Both the position numbers and the translations under genes were made by a program. Below are positions 1 through 6,504 of a DNA stretch of 11,724 bases, in pieces. Position 1 is the first letter of the stretch, and each line of letters begins with the position of its first letter. The notes under the pieces are model-generated. The model did no database searches. It was not told the DNA's origin and saw only the letters and a list, made by a program, of their open reading frames with translations. Source of the DNA: Bacillota bacterium (GTDB lineage Bacteria; Bacillota; Clostridia; Christensenellales; QAND01); NCBI GenBank assembly GCA_019415425.1, contig DXZF01000347.1, positions 1 through 11,724 of the forward strand, read 5' to 3'.

Positions 1-1368
1 CGGCAGCTTTTCGGCAAATTCGTCCACATTGGCCAGCCGGGCCGCCGCCAGCACCTGCGCGTCGGTCGCGTTGGGATCGCCGATGCGTATGTTTTCCAAG
101 ATCGTGTTGTCAAACAGCGTCACATCCTGAAACACGATCGAAAACAGCGACAGCAGCGCCTCCGGGTCGATCTTCGAGATGTCCATGCCGCCCACGGTGA
201 TCTTGCCGCGGCTCACATCCCAGAACCGGGCCGCCAGGCGGGAAACCGTCGTCTTGCCGCCGCCGGACGGCCCCACCAGGGCCGTCACCTCGCCCTGCCT
301 GGCGGTGAAGGAGACGTCCTTCAGCACGGTTTCGCCGGTGTTGTAGGCAAAGCCCACATGGTCAAAGACGATGTCGTAGCCGCTGTTGGAAAGCCGATTG
401 TCACCCTGTTGGATGGGGTGTTGAAGGATTTCGTTCATGCGGGCGATGTTGGTGCGCGTGCTGATCACCGCCGCCAGATTCTGCAGCGCGCCCTGCAGGG
501 GGTCGTACAGGCGCGACACCACCAGCAGGAACAGGAAGAAGGTCAGGACGTCCAGCGTGCCGCGTAGCAGCAGAACCGAGCCCACCAGCGCAACCGTGGC
601 AATGCCCAGCTTGAGCACCAGCGATGCGGAGACCACAAAGGCCGCGATGCCAAATTCGTTGCGCATGGAGCGGCGCTCCACCGCGCGAATCTTCCCTTCC
701 AGCCCCTTCAAATAGGCCTGCTCGGCATTGTTGGCCTTCAGGTCCCGCACGGTTTCGATGCACTCCTGAATCCCATCCGCACAGGCCATCTTCACATCCA
801 TGGCCTTCTGGTTGAGCTTCTCCTGCACCTTTGCAGAGAAGCCCACAATCGCAAAGGCAACCGGCAGGACCCACAGCGCCGCCAGCGCCATGCGCCAGTC
901 AAGCGCCAACAGGCCGATGGATACCAGCACGGTGGAGAGGATGGAGCCGGCCAGTTCTGGAATAAAGTGCGAAAAGCTCTGTTCCAAAAAGGTGCAGTCG
1001 GCCATGATCGTACTGGTGAGGTCGGCCAGGTCCTTGTTGCCGAAAAAGGACAGCGGAATCTTGCGCAGCCGTTCGGCCAGCGTGATGCGCCGCACGCCGC
1101 TCTCGGTATACGTGGCGAAGTAGGTGGCGTTGTACTGCAGGTAGGTGGTAAACAGAATCAACCCGATGCACACGACACTGCCGATGGCATAGAAGGCGAT
1201 TTTTTCGCCGGGCACGCCGCCGTGCATCAGGTCGCCCACCAACGCGTACAGCAGCCCCACCGGGAACATGAAGGAAAGATTTTGCAGGACACAGGCCAGG
1301 CAGCCCTTGATCAGGTCTTTGGCTCCCTGTTCAGAGAGCGCATATCGCTTTTGCAGCCATGGAATCAT
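1..1368 (-). CDS. ABC exporter half-transporter (TMD-NBD), second of pair, C-terminus off window
   Basis: Membrane exporter subunit with a six-helix transmembrane domain fused to an ATP-binding domain (MdlB/ABCB-like). The 456 codons present cover the membrane part (about residues 20-310) and the start of the nucleotide-binding domain, including Walker A (GPSGGGKTT, about residues 365-373) and the Q-loop region (FSIVFQD). Signature, Walker B and H-loop lie beyond the left edge, so ATPase competence of this half cannot be judged. The ATG at 1366-1368 is chosen because a GGAGG at 1378-1382, inside the end of the upstream ABC gene, sits 9 nt ahead; an ATG at 1374-1376 hits a stop after three codons. 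Only 4 nt separate it from the upstream stop, so the two are co-transcribed and probably form a heterodimer. The cargo (drug, peptide, siderophore or lipid) cannot be told from sequence. Confidence 0.93.
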   Translation of the reverse strand, partial: MIPWLQKRYALSEQGAKDLIKGCLACVLQNLSFMFPVGLLYALVGDLMHGGVPGEKIAFYAIGSVVCIGLILFTTYLQYNATYFATYTESGVRRITLAERLRKIPLSFFGNKDLADLTSTIMADCTFLEQSFSHFIPELAGSILSTVLVSIGLLALDWRMALAALWVLPVAFAIVGFSAKVQEKLNQKAMDVKMACADGIQECIETVRDLKANNAEQAYLKGLEGKIRAVERRSMRNEFGIAAFVVSASLVLKLGIATVALVGSVLLLRGTLDVLTFFLFLLVVSRLYDPLQGALQNLAAVISTRTNIARMNEILQHPIQQGDNRLSNSGYDIVFDHVGFAYNTGETVLKDVSFTARQGEVTALVGPSGGGKTTVSRLAARFWDVSRGKITVGGMDISKIDPEALLSLFSIVFQDVTLFDNTILENIRIGDPNATDAQVLAAARLANVDEFAEKLP

Positions 1369-1372
1369 CTCG

Positions 1373-3142
1373 TCATACCTCCTTTGCGACTTTCCACACG
1401 ACGGACGTCTGGTAGTTCTGCCACATGCGGCGAAAGACGCCGTCTTTGGCCATCAGTTCGGCGCTGGTGCCGCGCTGCACAATCCGTCCGTCCTCTACGA
1501 CATAGATCGTATCCACCCCCACCACGGTGGACAGCCGATGGGCGATCATGATGACCGTCTTGCCCTCGGACAGCTTGGAGAAGGCGGCCTGTACGCGGGT
1601 TTCGTTGTCCGGGTCGGCAAAGGCCGTGGCTTCGTCCAAGATGATGATGGGCGCGTTTTTGAGCATGGCGCGGGCGATGGCAATGCGCTGCTGCTCCCCG
1701 CCAGAGAGGTAAACGCCCTTTGTGCCGATGACGGTGTCCACCCCCTGGGGCAGTTTTTGGAGGATGTCATCGCACTGCGCGTGGTGCAGCGCGGCCAGTA
1801 CCTCCTCCCGGCTGGCATTCGGCCTGCCCATGCGCACATTTTCCAGAATCGAGGCCTTGATCAGATGGCTGTTCTGGAACACGAAGGAAACCGTGTTCAT
1901 CAGCTCCTCCTTGCAGATGTCTTTGACGTCCACCCCGCCGATCTTCACGGCCCCGCGCTGCGGGTCGAAGAAGCGCGAGATCAGGTTGGCGAGCGTGGTC
2001 TTGCCGCCGCCGGACGGCCCCACGAACGCGACGGTCTGCCCCTGCGGGATGGTAAGGGAAATCCCTTTGAGGGCCTCGGTCTTTCCGTCATAGCTGAAGT
2101 GCACGTCCTGCAATTCGATCGAAGCATCCTGCGGGTGCCTGGGGTGCTTGGCCTCCGCCAGCGGCGCGAGGTTCAGAACGCTGTCGATGCGCTGCAGCGC
2201 ATCGTCTACGATCATGGCGTTTTCGCTCTGGAACATGATGCGCGTCAGCGTAACGGAAATGATCGGCGTGAGGATGATGTAGAACATCAGGTCCAGCAGG
2301 AAGGCGTCCGTTACGCCGTGCTGCGTAAACAATAGCGCCCCGGCGATCAGCATGGCAAAGACGCCGTTGATGGCCGCAGTGTAAAACATCATGGGCGCCC
2401 GAAGCTGCTTGGTGTAGGCGATCACCCACACCCTGTACCGGTCGATGGCGTCCTTGAAGGTTTTGAAGGAGAAGATCGTCTGTCCAAAGGTCTTGACCAC
2501 CGGAATGCCGCGCACGTACTCCACCGCCTCGTTGGACATGTCGTCCAGCGCGTTCTGGTACTCTTTCATCTTCTCCTGCATCCGCTGCCCGGTCATGGCC
2601 ATCATGATCAGAAAGCCCAGCACGACCGGGACAAGGCTCAACAGCCCCAGCCGCCAGTCGAACGCCAGCAGCAGGACCAGCAGGCCGCAGGGTGTGGCGA
2701 TCGCGTTGGCCCGGTCCGGGAGCTGATGGGCCAGGTAGGTTTCGGTGGCGGCGCTGGATTCATTGACGATTTTGCGCAGCTTGCCGCTGCCAAAGCGCTC
2801 TGCAAACCCGAGCGGAAGCTTGACGATGTGCGCCATGGCCTGCAGGCGCAGATTGGTGGCGATGCGGAACGCGCCCTTATGGGAGCACATCAGTCCCGCG
2901 ATGTAGACCAGTACCGCGACGACGGCAGACAGCACCGCCATCCAGCCGTAGGCGGTCAGATTTTGCGCCTGGCCGAAGTCCGGCGCGACCGCCAGCACCT
3001 GCTGGATGATCTTCCAGATGAAGTAGAACGGCACCAGGGCCAATAGGGCGCTGGCGGCTGAAAGCACCCACGAGGCGTAGAGCAGGTACTTGTGATTGCC
3101 TGCCACCTGCAGCAGGCGTGACAGATTGGACGGTTTCTTCAA
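1373..3142 (-). CDS. ABC exporter half-transporter (TMD-NBD), first of pair
   Basis: Full-length 589-residue exporter half with an N-terminal membrane domain (about residues 15-300) and a C-terminal ATP-binding domain. All catalytic motifs are visible: Walker A GPSGGGKTT near residue 375, signature LSGGEQQRIAIARAML near 478, Walker B IIILDEATAF near 500 and the H-loop IAHRLSTV near 532, so this NBD looks active. The frame stays open to an ATG at 3211, but the start is placed at TTG 3142, where GGAGG (3151-3155) lies 8 nt upstream; the longer version would add 23 hydrophilic residues translated through the ribosome binding site. It follows the TetR gene by 110 nt and is coupled to the second ABC gene. 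A palindrome at 3214-3229 upstream suggests repressor control. The family is certain; the substrate is unknown. Confidence 0.95.
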   Translation of the reverse strand: MKKPSNLSRLLQVAGNHKYLLYASWVLSAASALLALVPFYFIWKIIQQVLAVAPDFGQAQNLTAYGWMAVLSAVVAVLVYIAGLMCSHKGAFRIATNLRLQAMAHIVKLPLGFAERFGSGKLRKIVNESSAATETYLAHQLPDRANAIATPCGLLVLLLAFDWRLGLLSLVPVVLGFLIMMAMTGQRMQEKMKEYQNALDDMSNEAVEYVRGIPVVKTFGQTIFSFKTFKDAIDRYRVWVIAYTKQLRAPMMFYTAAINGVFAMLIAGALLFTQHGVTDAFLLDLMFYIILTPIISVTLTRIMFQSENAMIVDDALQRIDSVLNLAPLAEAKHPRHPQDASIELQDVHFSYDGKTEALKGISLTIPQGQTVAFVGPSGGGKTTLANLISRFFDPQRGAVKIGGVDVKDICKEELMNTVSFVFQNSHLIKASILENVRMGRPNASREEVLAALHHAQCDDILQKLPQGVDTVIGTKGVYLSGGEQQRIAIARAMLKNAPIIILDEATAFADPDNETRVQAAFSKLSEGKTVIMIAHRLSTVVGVDTIYVVEDGRIVQRGTSAELMAKDGVFRRMWQNYQTSVVWKVAKEV

Positions 3143-3150
3143 AAGGGATT

Positions 3151-3155
3151 CCTCC
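3151..3155 (-). promoter_or_regulatory. Ribosome binding site deciding the TTG start of the first ABC gene
   Basis: GGAGG (within AAAAGGAGG on the minus strand) lies 8 nt before TTG 3140-3142. It is the only good Shine-Dalgarno site near the start and sits inside the longer open frame, which rules against the ATG at 3211. Confidence 0.8.
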
Positions 3156-3213
3156 TTTTCCGTTGCTTGGCGATACGGCGAACGCGGGTGCGTTCCGCCC
3201 GTATCCCGCATAA

Positions 3214-3229
3214 GTTAGTAATAACTAAC
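3214..3229. promoter_or_regulatory. Palindromic operator candidate upstream of the ABC pair
   Basis: Inverted repeat GTTAGT-N4-ACTAAC with perfect 6-bp arms, AT-rich in a GC-rich neighbourhood, in the 110-nt gap between the TetR stop and the first ABC start. A possible minus-strand promoter (GTGAAG, 17 nt, TATGGT at 3228-3233) would place the repeat across the transcription start, a usual repressor position. The repeat is seen directly; binding by the adjacent TetR protein is inferred. Its arms do not resemble the operator-like repeats in front of tetR itself. Confidence 0.6.
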
Positions 3230-3252
3230 CATAGGGCGAAAATTACAGGGCT

Positions 3253-3846
3253 TCACTGCCCCATAATTTTCATCCACCCGGCCGTATAAAAGGCGCGCAT
3301 TTCCGCCACATACGCCTCTGCGTCCTGCAGTGGCATCTGGTGGATCACCAGTTCAAAGAAGGTATGAAACATACCGGTAATCAAAATGTGTTCCAACGTC
3401 GGGTCGATATGCAAAGACGGCCGGCCCAATTCCTCCAGAACCCGGAGGTAGGCATGGGTGCCCTCTTCCTCGATCCGCACCATTTCATCGATCAGGTTGG
3501 AAAATCTGGTTCCCTCCGAACAGCACAGGATGAGCTTGCATTCCTCCAGATGTGCATAGGCATAGTGCAGCATGTCGAACATACAGAGCCCGGAGATATC
3601 GTGCAGCGCTTCCGGCTGCTGCGCGTGCGGCAGCGCGGCAAATTCCTGCTGCGCCTGCTGGAACCGCGCAAGGAGGAAGGCGTAATGTTCCCCCACCAGC
3701 GCGCCGAACAGCTCCTCTTTCCCCTTGTAGTAGCCATAAAATGCCCCGGTGGTCATTCCCACCGATCTGACAATGTTGCGCAGGGACGCGTCCCTGTAGC
3801 CCTTTGCCAAAAACTCCGCCTTTGCCGCCTGATGGATGCGTTCCAA
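3253..3846 (-). CDS. TetR/AcrR-family transcriptional regulator
   Basis: Small dimeric DNA-binding repressor, probably controlling itself and the downstream ABC pair. The N-terminal helix-turn-helix is clear (ASLRNIVRSVGMTTGAFYGY, within roughly residues 20-40), followed by KGKEELF as is usual for the family; the remaining ~150 residues are the variable ligand-binding and dimerisation helices. The coordinates use the only ATG/GTG/TTG in frame, TTG 3844-3846 (197 aa), but that codon has no Shine-Dalgarno site. A perfect AAAGGAGG (GGAGG at 3876-3880) instead points to ATC 3865-3867, 8 nt downstream of it, giving 204 aa with an N-terminus typical of TetR proteins. No canonical start exists in frame between the promoter and TTG 3846. 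The inducer is unknown. Confidence 0.93.
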   Translation of the reverse strand: MERIHQAAKAEFLAKGYRDASLRNIVRSVGMTTGAFYGYYKGKEELFGALVGEHYAFLLARFQQAQQEFAALPHAQQPEALHDISGLCMFDMLHYAYAHLEECKLILCCSEGTRFSNLIDEMVRIEEEGTHAYLRVLEELGRPSLHIDPTLEHILITGMFHTFFELVIHQMPLQDAEAYVAEMRAFYTAGWMKIMGQ

Positions 3847-3875
3847 CGTCGTCGCGGGCGCTTCGATTCCACACC

Positions 3876-3880
3876 CCTCC
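3876..3880 (-). promoter_or_regulatory. Ribosome binding site of tetR, pointing to an ATC start
   Basis: GGAGG (AAAGGAGGGG on the minus strand) is 8 nt from ATC 3865-3867 but 29 nt from TTG 3846. A GTG (3872-3874) lies only 1 nt away and is in the wrong frame. The 3883-3897 operator candidate begins 2 nt beyond it. Confidence 0.7.
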
Positions 3881-3882
3881 TT

Positions 3883-3897
3883 TATAACAGTGTTATA
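3883..3897. promoter_or_regulatory. Operator candidate 1 of tetR (15-bp perfect inverted repeat)
   Basis: TATAACA-G-TGTTATA, two perfect 7-bp arms around one central base, between the tetR transcription start and its ribosome binding site. It shares the core ACAGTGT with the second repeat at 3907-3917, as expected for two sites of one repressor. Autorepression by TetR is inferred. Confidence 0.7.
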
Positions 3898-3906
3898 TAT
3901 CGCTGT

Positions 3907-3917
3907 TACACAGTGTA
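3907..3917. promoter_or_regulatory. Operator candidate 2 of tetR, overlapping the -10 box
   Basis: TACAC-A-GTGTA, perfect 5-bp arms, coincides with the -10 hexamer of the tetR promoter (3912-3917). The centres of the two repeats (3890 and 3912) are 22 bp apart, about two helical turns, so both could be bound on the same face of the DNA. Confidence 0.6.
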
Positions 3918-3940
3918 CCCCTCAAAGAGGAGCCTGTCAA
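3912..3940 (-). promoter_or_regulatory. Vegetative (sigma A type) promoter of tetR
   Basis: On the minus strand a perfect -35 TTGACA (3935-3940), a 17-nt spacer and -10 TACACT (3912-3917). The transcript should start near 3905, about 40 nt before the start codon. The overlap with operator candidate 2 implies repression by blocking polymerase. Confidence 0.8.
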
Positions 3941-4229
3941 GAGAAAGGCGGCAAAATTTCACAAGCCGGCACGCAATTGGGGGCGGGTGCGCGTCTGCCA
4001 TTGCCCGGCCAAATATCCGCTAAATGCCGCATCGCAAAAGGTATATGCGATGGACGCACAAAAAAGGCGCGGTGCAAATCTGCACCGCGCCTTCTCCTCG
4101 CGCGTTCTACGAACATGGATGCGCTTTTTACCATGCTTCCGGTTGCCTTCCTGCCCTGCGCTCGCCCTGGGGCGCTGCAAAAGCCGTCCCCGCGTGCGCC
4201 GCGCAGGGCGCGAATCGCAAAAAAGGGAG
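3941..4229. other. Intergenic region between tetR and the oxidoreductase gene
   Basis: Apart from the terminator at 4060-4091, I see no supported gene here. A further small inverted repeat (ATCGCA-N9-TGCGAT, 4031-4051) follows the terminator on the minus strand. The 138 nt between the oxidoreductase stop (4230) and the terminator stem are GC-rich with weak hairpins and would form an unusually long 3' untranslated tail. Open frames through it lack a ribosome binding site. Confidence 0.5.
4060..4091 (-). terminator. Rho-independent terminator of the oxidoreductase transcript
   Basis: Perfect 11-bp GC-rich stem (4066-4076 with 4081-4091) and a 4-nt loop, followed on the minus strand by six T (4060-4065). 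On the plus strand no T run follows the stem, so it acts on minus-strand transcripts. It isolates the oxidoreductase unit from tetR. Confidence 0.93.
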
Positions 4230-5369
4230 TTACGACAGCGCCTCGTGCGCCTTTTTGAGCTCCTCGATGATCGGGATGGCCTGCGGGCACTGCGCCTCGC
4301 ATGCGCCGCACTCCACGCACAGGCTGGCGTCCGCGTGCTTGACGTCGCGGATGCGCGCGTACTTGCCCTTGGGCGCTTCAAAGCTGCCGTACATGGTGCC
4401 GTCGTTGTACGCGGCAAAGATGCCGGGAATGTCCACGCCCTGCGGGCACGGCATACAGTAGCGGCAGCCGGTGCACGGCACCGCGATGAGCGACTTGTAC
4501 GCCTCGCGCGCCTTGACGATCAATTCCTGCTCCGCCTCGTCCATGCAGCCCGCGACGGGGTTTTCAAAGATGCGCAGGTTGTCCTTGAGCTGCTCCATGG
4601 AGCTGACGCCGCTGAGGATCGTGGTCACTTCCGGGAAGTTGTACATGTAGCGGAACGCCCATTCCACGCCGCTGCGCTTTGTGGGGAACGCATCGTACAG
4701 CTTTTGCACCGGCTCGGGCGGCACGGCCAGCCCGCCGCCGCGCAGCGGCTCCATGATGCACACCGCCACGCCCTTTTCGTGCGCGTAGCGCATGCCTTCC
4801 AGCGTCGCCTGCTGGTCGTGGTCCAGGATGTTCATCTGGATATTGCACATCGCCCACGGGTAGAAGTCGATGATCTGCTTGAAGGTCTCAAAGTCGTCGT
4901 GGAACGACATGCCGATCGCCGCGATCTTGCCCTGCGCCTTGGCCTTCTCCATCATCTGGACCATGCCGACCTTTTGGATGTGCGCAAACTTTTCCTTGTT
5001 GAGCGAGTGGATGAGCAGCACGTCGATGCAGTCGGTCTGCAGTTTTTTCAGCTGTACATCCAGAATATCGAAGAAGTCCTTTTCGCAGTTGACCATCTGC
5101 GGCGGGATCTTGGTGGCAATCTTCACCTTTTCCCGGTAGCCGCCCGCGAGCGCCTCGCCCAGGATGGCGTCGCACTCCTGGTCCAGGTACACGTGCGCGC
5201 TGTCAAAGTAATTCACGCCGTGCTCCACAGCGTAGCGGATCATGCGGATGCCCTCTTCGCGGTCCACCACCATGTTCCCGTCTGCATCCGGCTTTTTGGG
5301 CAGGCGCATACAGCCCATGCCAAACACCGAGACCTCATAGCCCTGCGTTCCATACGGACGATACAACAT
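4230..5369 (-). CDS. Aldo/keto reductase with C-terminal 2x[4Fe-4S] ferredoxin domain
   Basis: Cytoplasmic 379-residue oxidoreductase of the COG1453 type. The N-terminal TIM barrel (about 1-290) keeps the aldo/keto reductase tetrad: Asp56 and Tyr61 (FDSAHVY), Lys87 (IATKIPP) and His121 (LLIHSL). The C-terminal domain carries two cysteine clusters: C299, C302, C305, C308 (CTGCRYCMPCP) and C351, C354, C357, C361 (CVECGACEAQCP), ligands for two iron-sulfur clusters. Such proteins probably pass electrons between the barrel active site and a ferredoxin-like chain; the substrate is unknown. The ATG has GAGGGGG 7 nt upstream. It has its own strong promoter (5518-5546) and a leader of about 140 nt, so it can be expressed apart from the regulator gene upstream. 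Motifs are complete and no damage is seen. Confidence 0.95.
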   Translation of the reverse strand: MLYRPYGTQGYEVSVFGMGCMRLPKKPDADGNMVVDREEGIRMIRYAVEHGVNYFDSAHVYLDQECDAILGEALAGGYREKVKIATKIPPQMVNCEKDFFDILDVQLKKLQTDCIDVLLIHSLNKEKFAHIQKVGMVQMMEKAKAQGKIAAIGMSFHDDFETFKQIIDFYPWAMCNIQMNILDHDQQATLEGMRYAHEKGVAVCIMEPLRGGGLAVPPEPVQKLYDAFPTKRSGVEWAFRYMYNFPEVTTILSGVSSMEQLKDNLRIFENPVAGCMDEAEQELIVKAREAYKSLIAVPCTGCRYCMPCPQGVDIPGIFAAYNDGTMYGSFEAPKGKYARIRDVKHADASLCVECGACEAQCPQAIPIIEELKKAHEALS

Positions 5370-5444
5370 ATCGATTCCCCCTCTGTCATTTGTGACGCAT
5401 TTGTGCCCTTACCCTATGGCCGGCCTCTGGGCCCGCACATCAAA

Positions 5445-5463
5445 GAGGGCGCGCTACGCCCCC
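5445..5463 (-). repeat. Hairpin in the leader of the oxidoreductase mRNA
   Basis: GGGCG/CGCCC stem (5447-5451 with 5457-5461), extendable by one G-U and one G-C pair, with a 5-nt loop. It lies about midway in the ~140-nt leader. No T run follows, so it is not an obvious attenuator. I recognise no riboswitch class. Confidence 0.4.
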
Positions 5464-5517
5464 TTGAGATGCATGAAGATCGAATCAAAATACAAAATAT
5501 AGATGATTTCTTGGTTA

Positions 5518-5546
5518 ATTATACCATAAATTGAATTTTTTTGCAA
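5518..5546 (-). promoter_or_regulatory. Vegetative promoter of the oxidoreductase gene
   Basis: On the minus strand -35 TTGCAA (5541-5546), a 17-nt AT-rich spacer and a perfect -10 TATAAT (5518-5523). It begins 4 nt after the stop codon of the RpiR-type gene. The predicted start near 5511 leaves a leader of about 140 nt. Confidence 0.85.
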
Positions 5547-5550
5547 ACGC

Positions 5551-6372
5551 CTATGCCTGTTCCTTCTGCCGTTCCATCAGCGTGCGGTACGAGAGATAGA
5601 GCATATCCAGCGCGCATTGCAGCGCCAGGATGCTGGTGGATTCGGAGTTGACCTGCTCCGGCATGCCGGGCAGCAGGATGCACGAGGAGTCGGGCGCATA
5701 GACCTGCAGCTCCGGCGTGCTGGTGATGAAGATCTTCTTGCAGCGCGTCTTGAGCAGCGTGCTGGTCTGCTTGACCAGGTTGAGGTTGCTGCTCAAAAGC
5801 CGTTTGACCGGGAACAGGTAGATGAGCAGCGCGTCTTCGGGCAACGGGTCGAGATCCTCGCGCGTCTGGTCGATGCCCTTTTGGTACGTGACCGTCTTGC
5901 CGGAGAGGAACATCTTCATCTGGAAGTCCAAGATGGCGGGCTGCACGGCGTCAGGGCCCATGATGATGCGGGAGCTGGCGTCCAGCAGGTCCTGCCCGGC
6001 GCGGCGGAACTGGTCGACATCCACGCGCGAGCGGAACGAGCGCAGCGTGAGCACCGCGCTGTCGATGACGCTGGGCACCGAAACCTTGAGCGGCATGCGC
6101 ACCTCTTCGAGCTGGCGCTTTTCGTTTTCCTCGATGTTGTCCATCTCCAGCTGCACTGCCTTGCGGAACACCGTGTAGTTGGAATAACCCAAACGCGTAC
6201 AGAATCTGCTCAGCGTGGCCGGCGAAGTCAGGCACTTTTTGGCTGCGCTCTCGATGCGCAGGCGCGGAATCTCCCGCAGGCACTGTAACAGATTATATGC
6301 AATGTGATACTCCGGTGCGTGCTTGTCGGTGCTGTTGATCAGCATCAACAGGCGTGCGACTAAATCGAACAT
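5551..6372 (-). CDS. MurR/RpiR-family transcriptional regulator
   Basis: DNA-binding regulator of 273 residues. The N-terminal helix-turn-helix of the RpiR type is clear (about residues 40-66: IESAAKKCLTSPATLSRFCT, then RLGYSNY). In this family a C-terminal SIS domain senses sugar phosphates. Here the C-terminal half (about 125-260) fits that fold in length and hydrophobic pattern, but the usual glycine/serine ligand loops are poorly kept: IIMGPDAVQPAI at the first strand, and LLIYLFPVKRLLSSN where an S-x-S-G-x-T-like loop is expected. The ATG has GGGGGAG 4 nt upstream and a near-consensus promoter. The oxidoreductase downstream is the obvious candidate target, though no shared operator was found. 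Family assignment is good; the ligand is unknown. Confidence 0.88.
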   Translation of the reverse strand: MFDLVARLLMLINSTDKHAPEYHIAYNLLQCLREIPRLRIESAAKKCLTSPATLSRFCTRLGYSNYTVFRKAVQLEMDNIEENEKRQLEEVRMPLKVSVPSVIDSAVLTLRSFRSRVDVDQFRRAGQDLLDASSRIIMGPDAVQPAILDFQMKMFLSGKTVTYQKGIDQTREDLDPLPEDALLIYLFPVKRLLSSNLNLVKQTSTLLKTRCKKIFITSTPELQVYAPDSSCILLPGMPEQVNSESTSILALQCALDMLYLSYRTLMERQKEQA

Positions 6373-6420
6373 CTCGCTCCCCCATCCTTTTGCCTTTGTT
6401 GCTGTTCCTGATTCAATTTG

Positions 6421-6449
6421 ATTTTACCGAAAATGCCGCTATTTGTCTA
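6421..6449 (-). promoter_or_regulatory. Vegetative promoter of the RpiR-type gene
   Basis: -35 TAGACA (6444-6449), 17-nt spacer, -10 TAAAAT (6421-6426) on the minus strand, one mismatch to consensus in each box. The predicted start near 6414 gives a leader of about 40 nt. It lies just past the spoIVA terminator. Confidence 0.75.
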
Positions 6450-6461
6450 TGTATACGTAAA

Positions 6462-6489
6462 ACAAAAGTGGGGAATTCCCCACTTTTGT
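6462..6489 (-). terminator. Terminator after spoIVA (28-bp perfect palindrome)
   Basis: Perfect palindrome with 14-bp arms centred on 6475/6476, containing GAATTC. Folded as RNA it gives a GTGGGG/CCCCAC core stem with an AATT loop and A/T-rich flanks. On the minus strand the stem ends in TTTTGTTTT, a U-rich tail. It begins 15 nt after the spoIVA stop. The symmetry allows function in both directions, but only minus-strand genes are present here. Confidence 0.88.
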
Positions 6490-6504
6490 CATACAAAAAA
6501 TGTA

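Noticed and set aside
1268..2335. Plus-strand open frame of about 355 codons opposite the first ABC gene
   Set aside because: It is the antisense of conserved ABC motifs with no family features of its own.
4031..4051. Inverted repeat ATCGCA-N9-TGCGAT as a second terminator or attachment site
   Set aside because: Arms of 6 bp with a 9-nt gap are short, no T run follows, and no integrase or second copy is present.
3937..4320. Minus-strand open frame of 127 codons across the reductase 3' end and the terminator
   Set aside because: No ribosome binding site; it reads straight through the terminator stem and ends at the tetR -35 region, with no recognisable product.
5400..5490. Tiny open frames in the oxidoreductase leader (6 and 8 codons) as a possible leader peptide
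   Set aside because: Neither has a ribosome binding site or a run of one amino acid, and no terminator/antiterminator pair is seen.
3987..5534. Long plus-strand open frame (about 515 codons) opposite the oxidoreductase
   Set aside because: Same antisense composition, no start signals, and it runs through a strong terminator and a promoter of the other strand.
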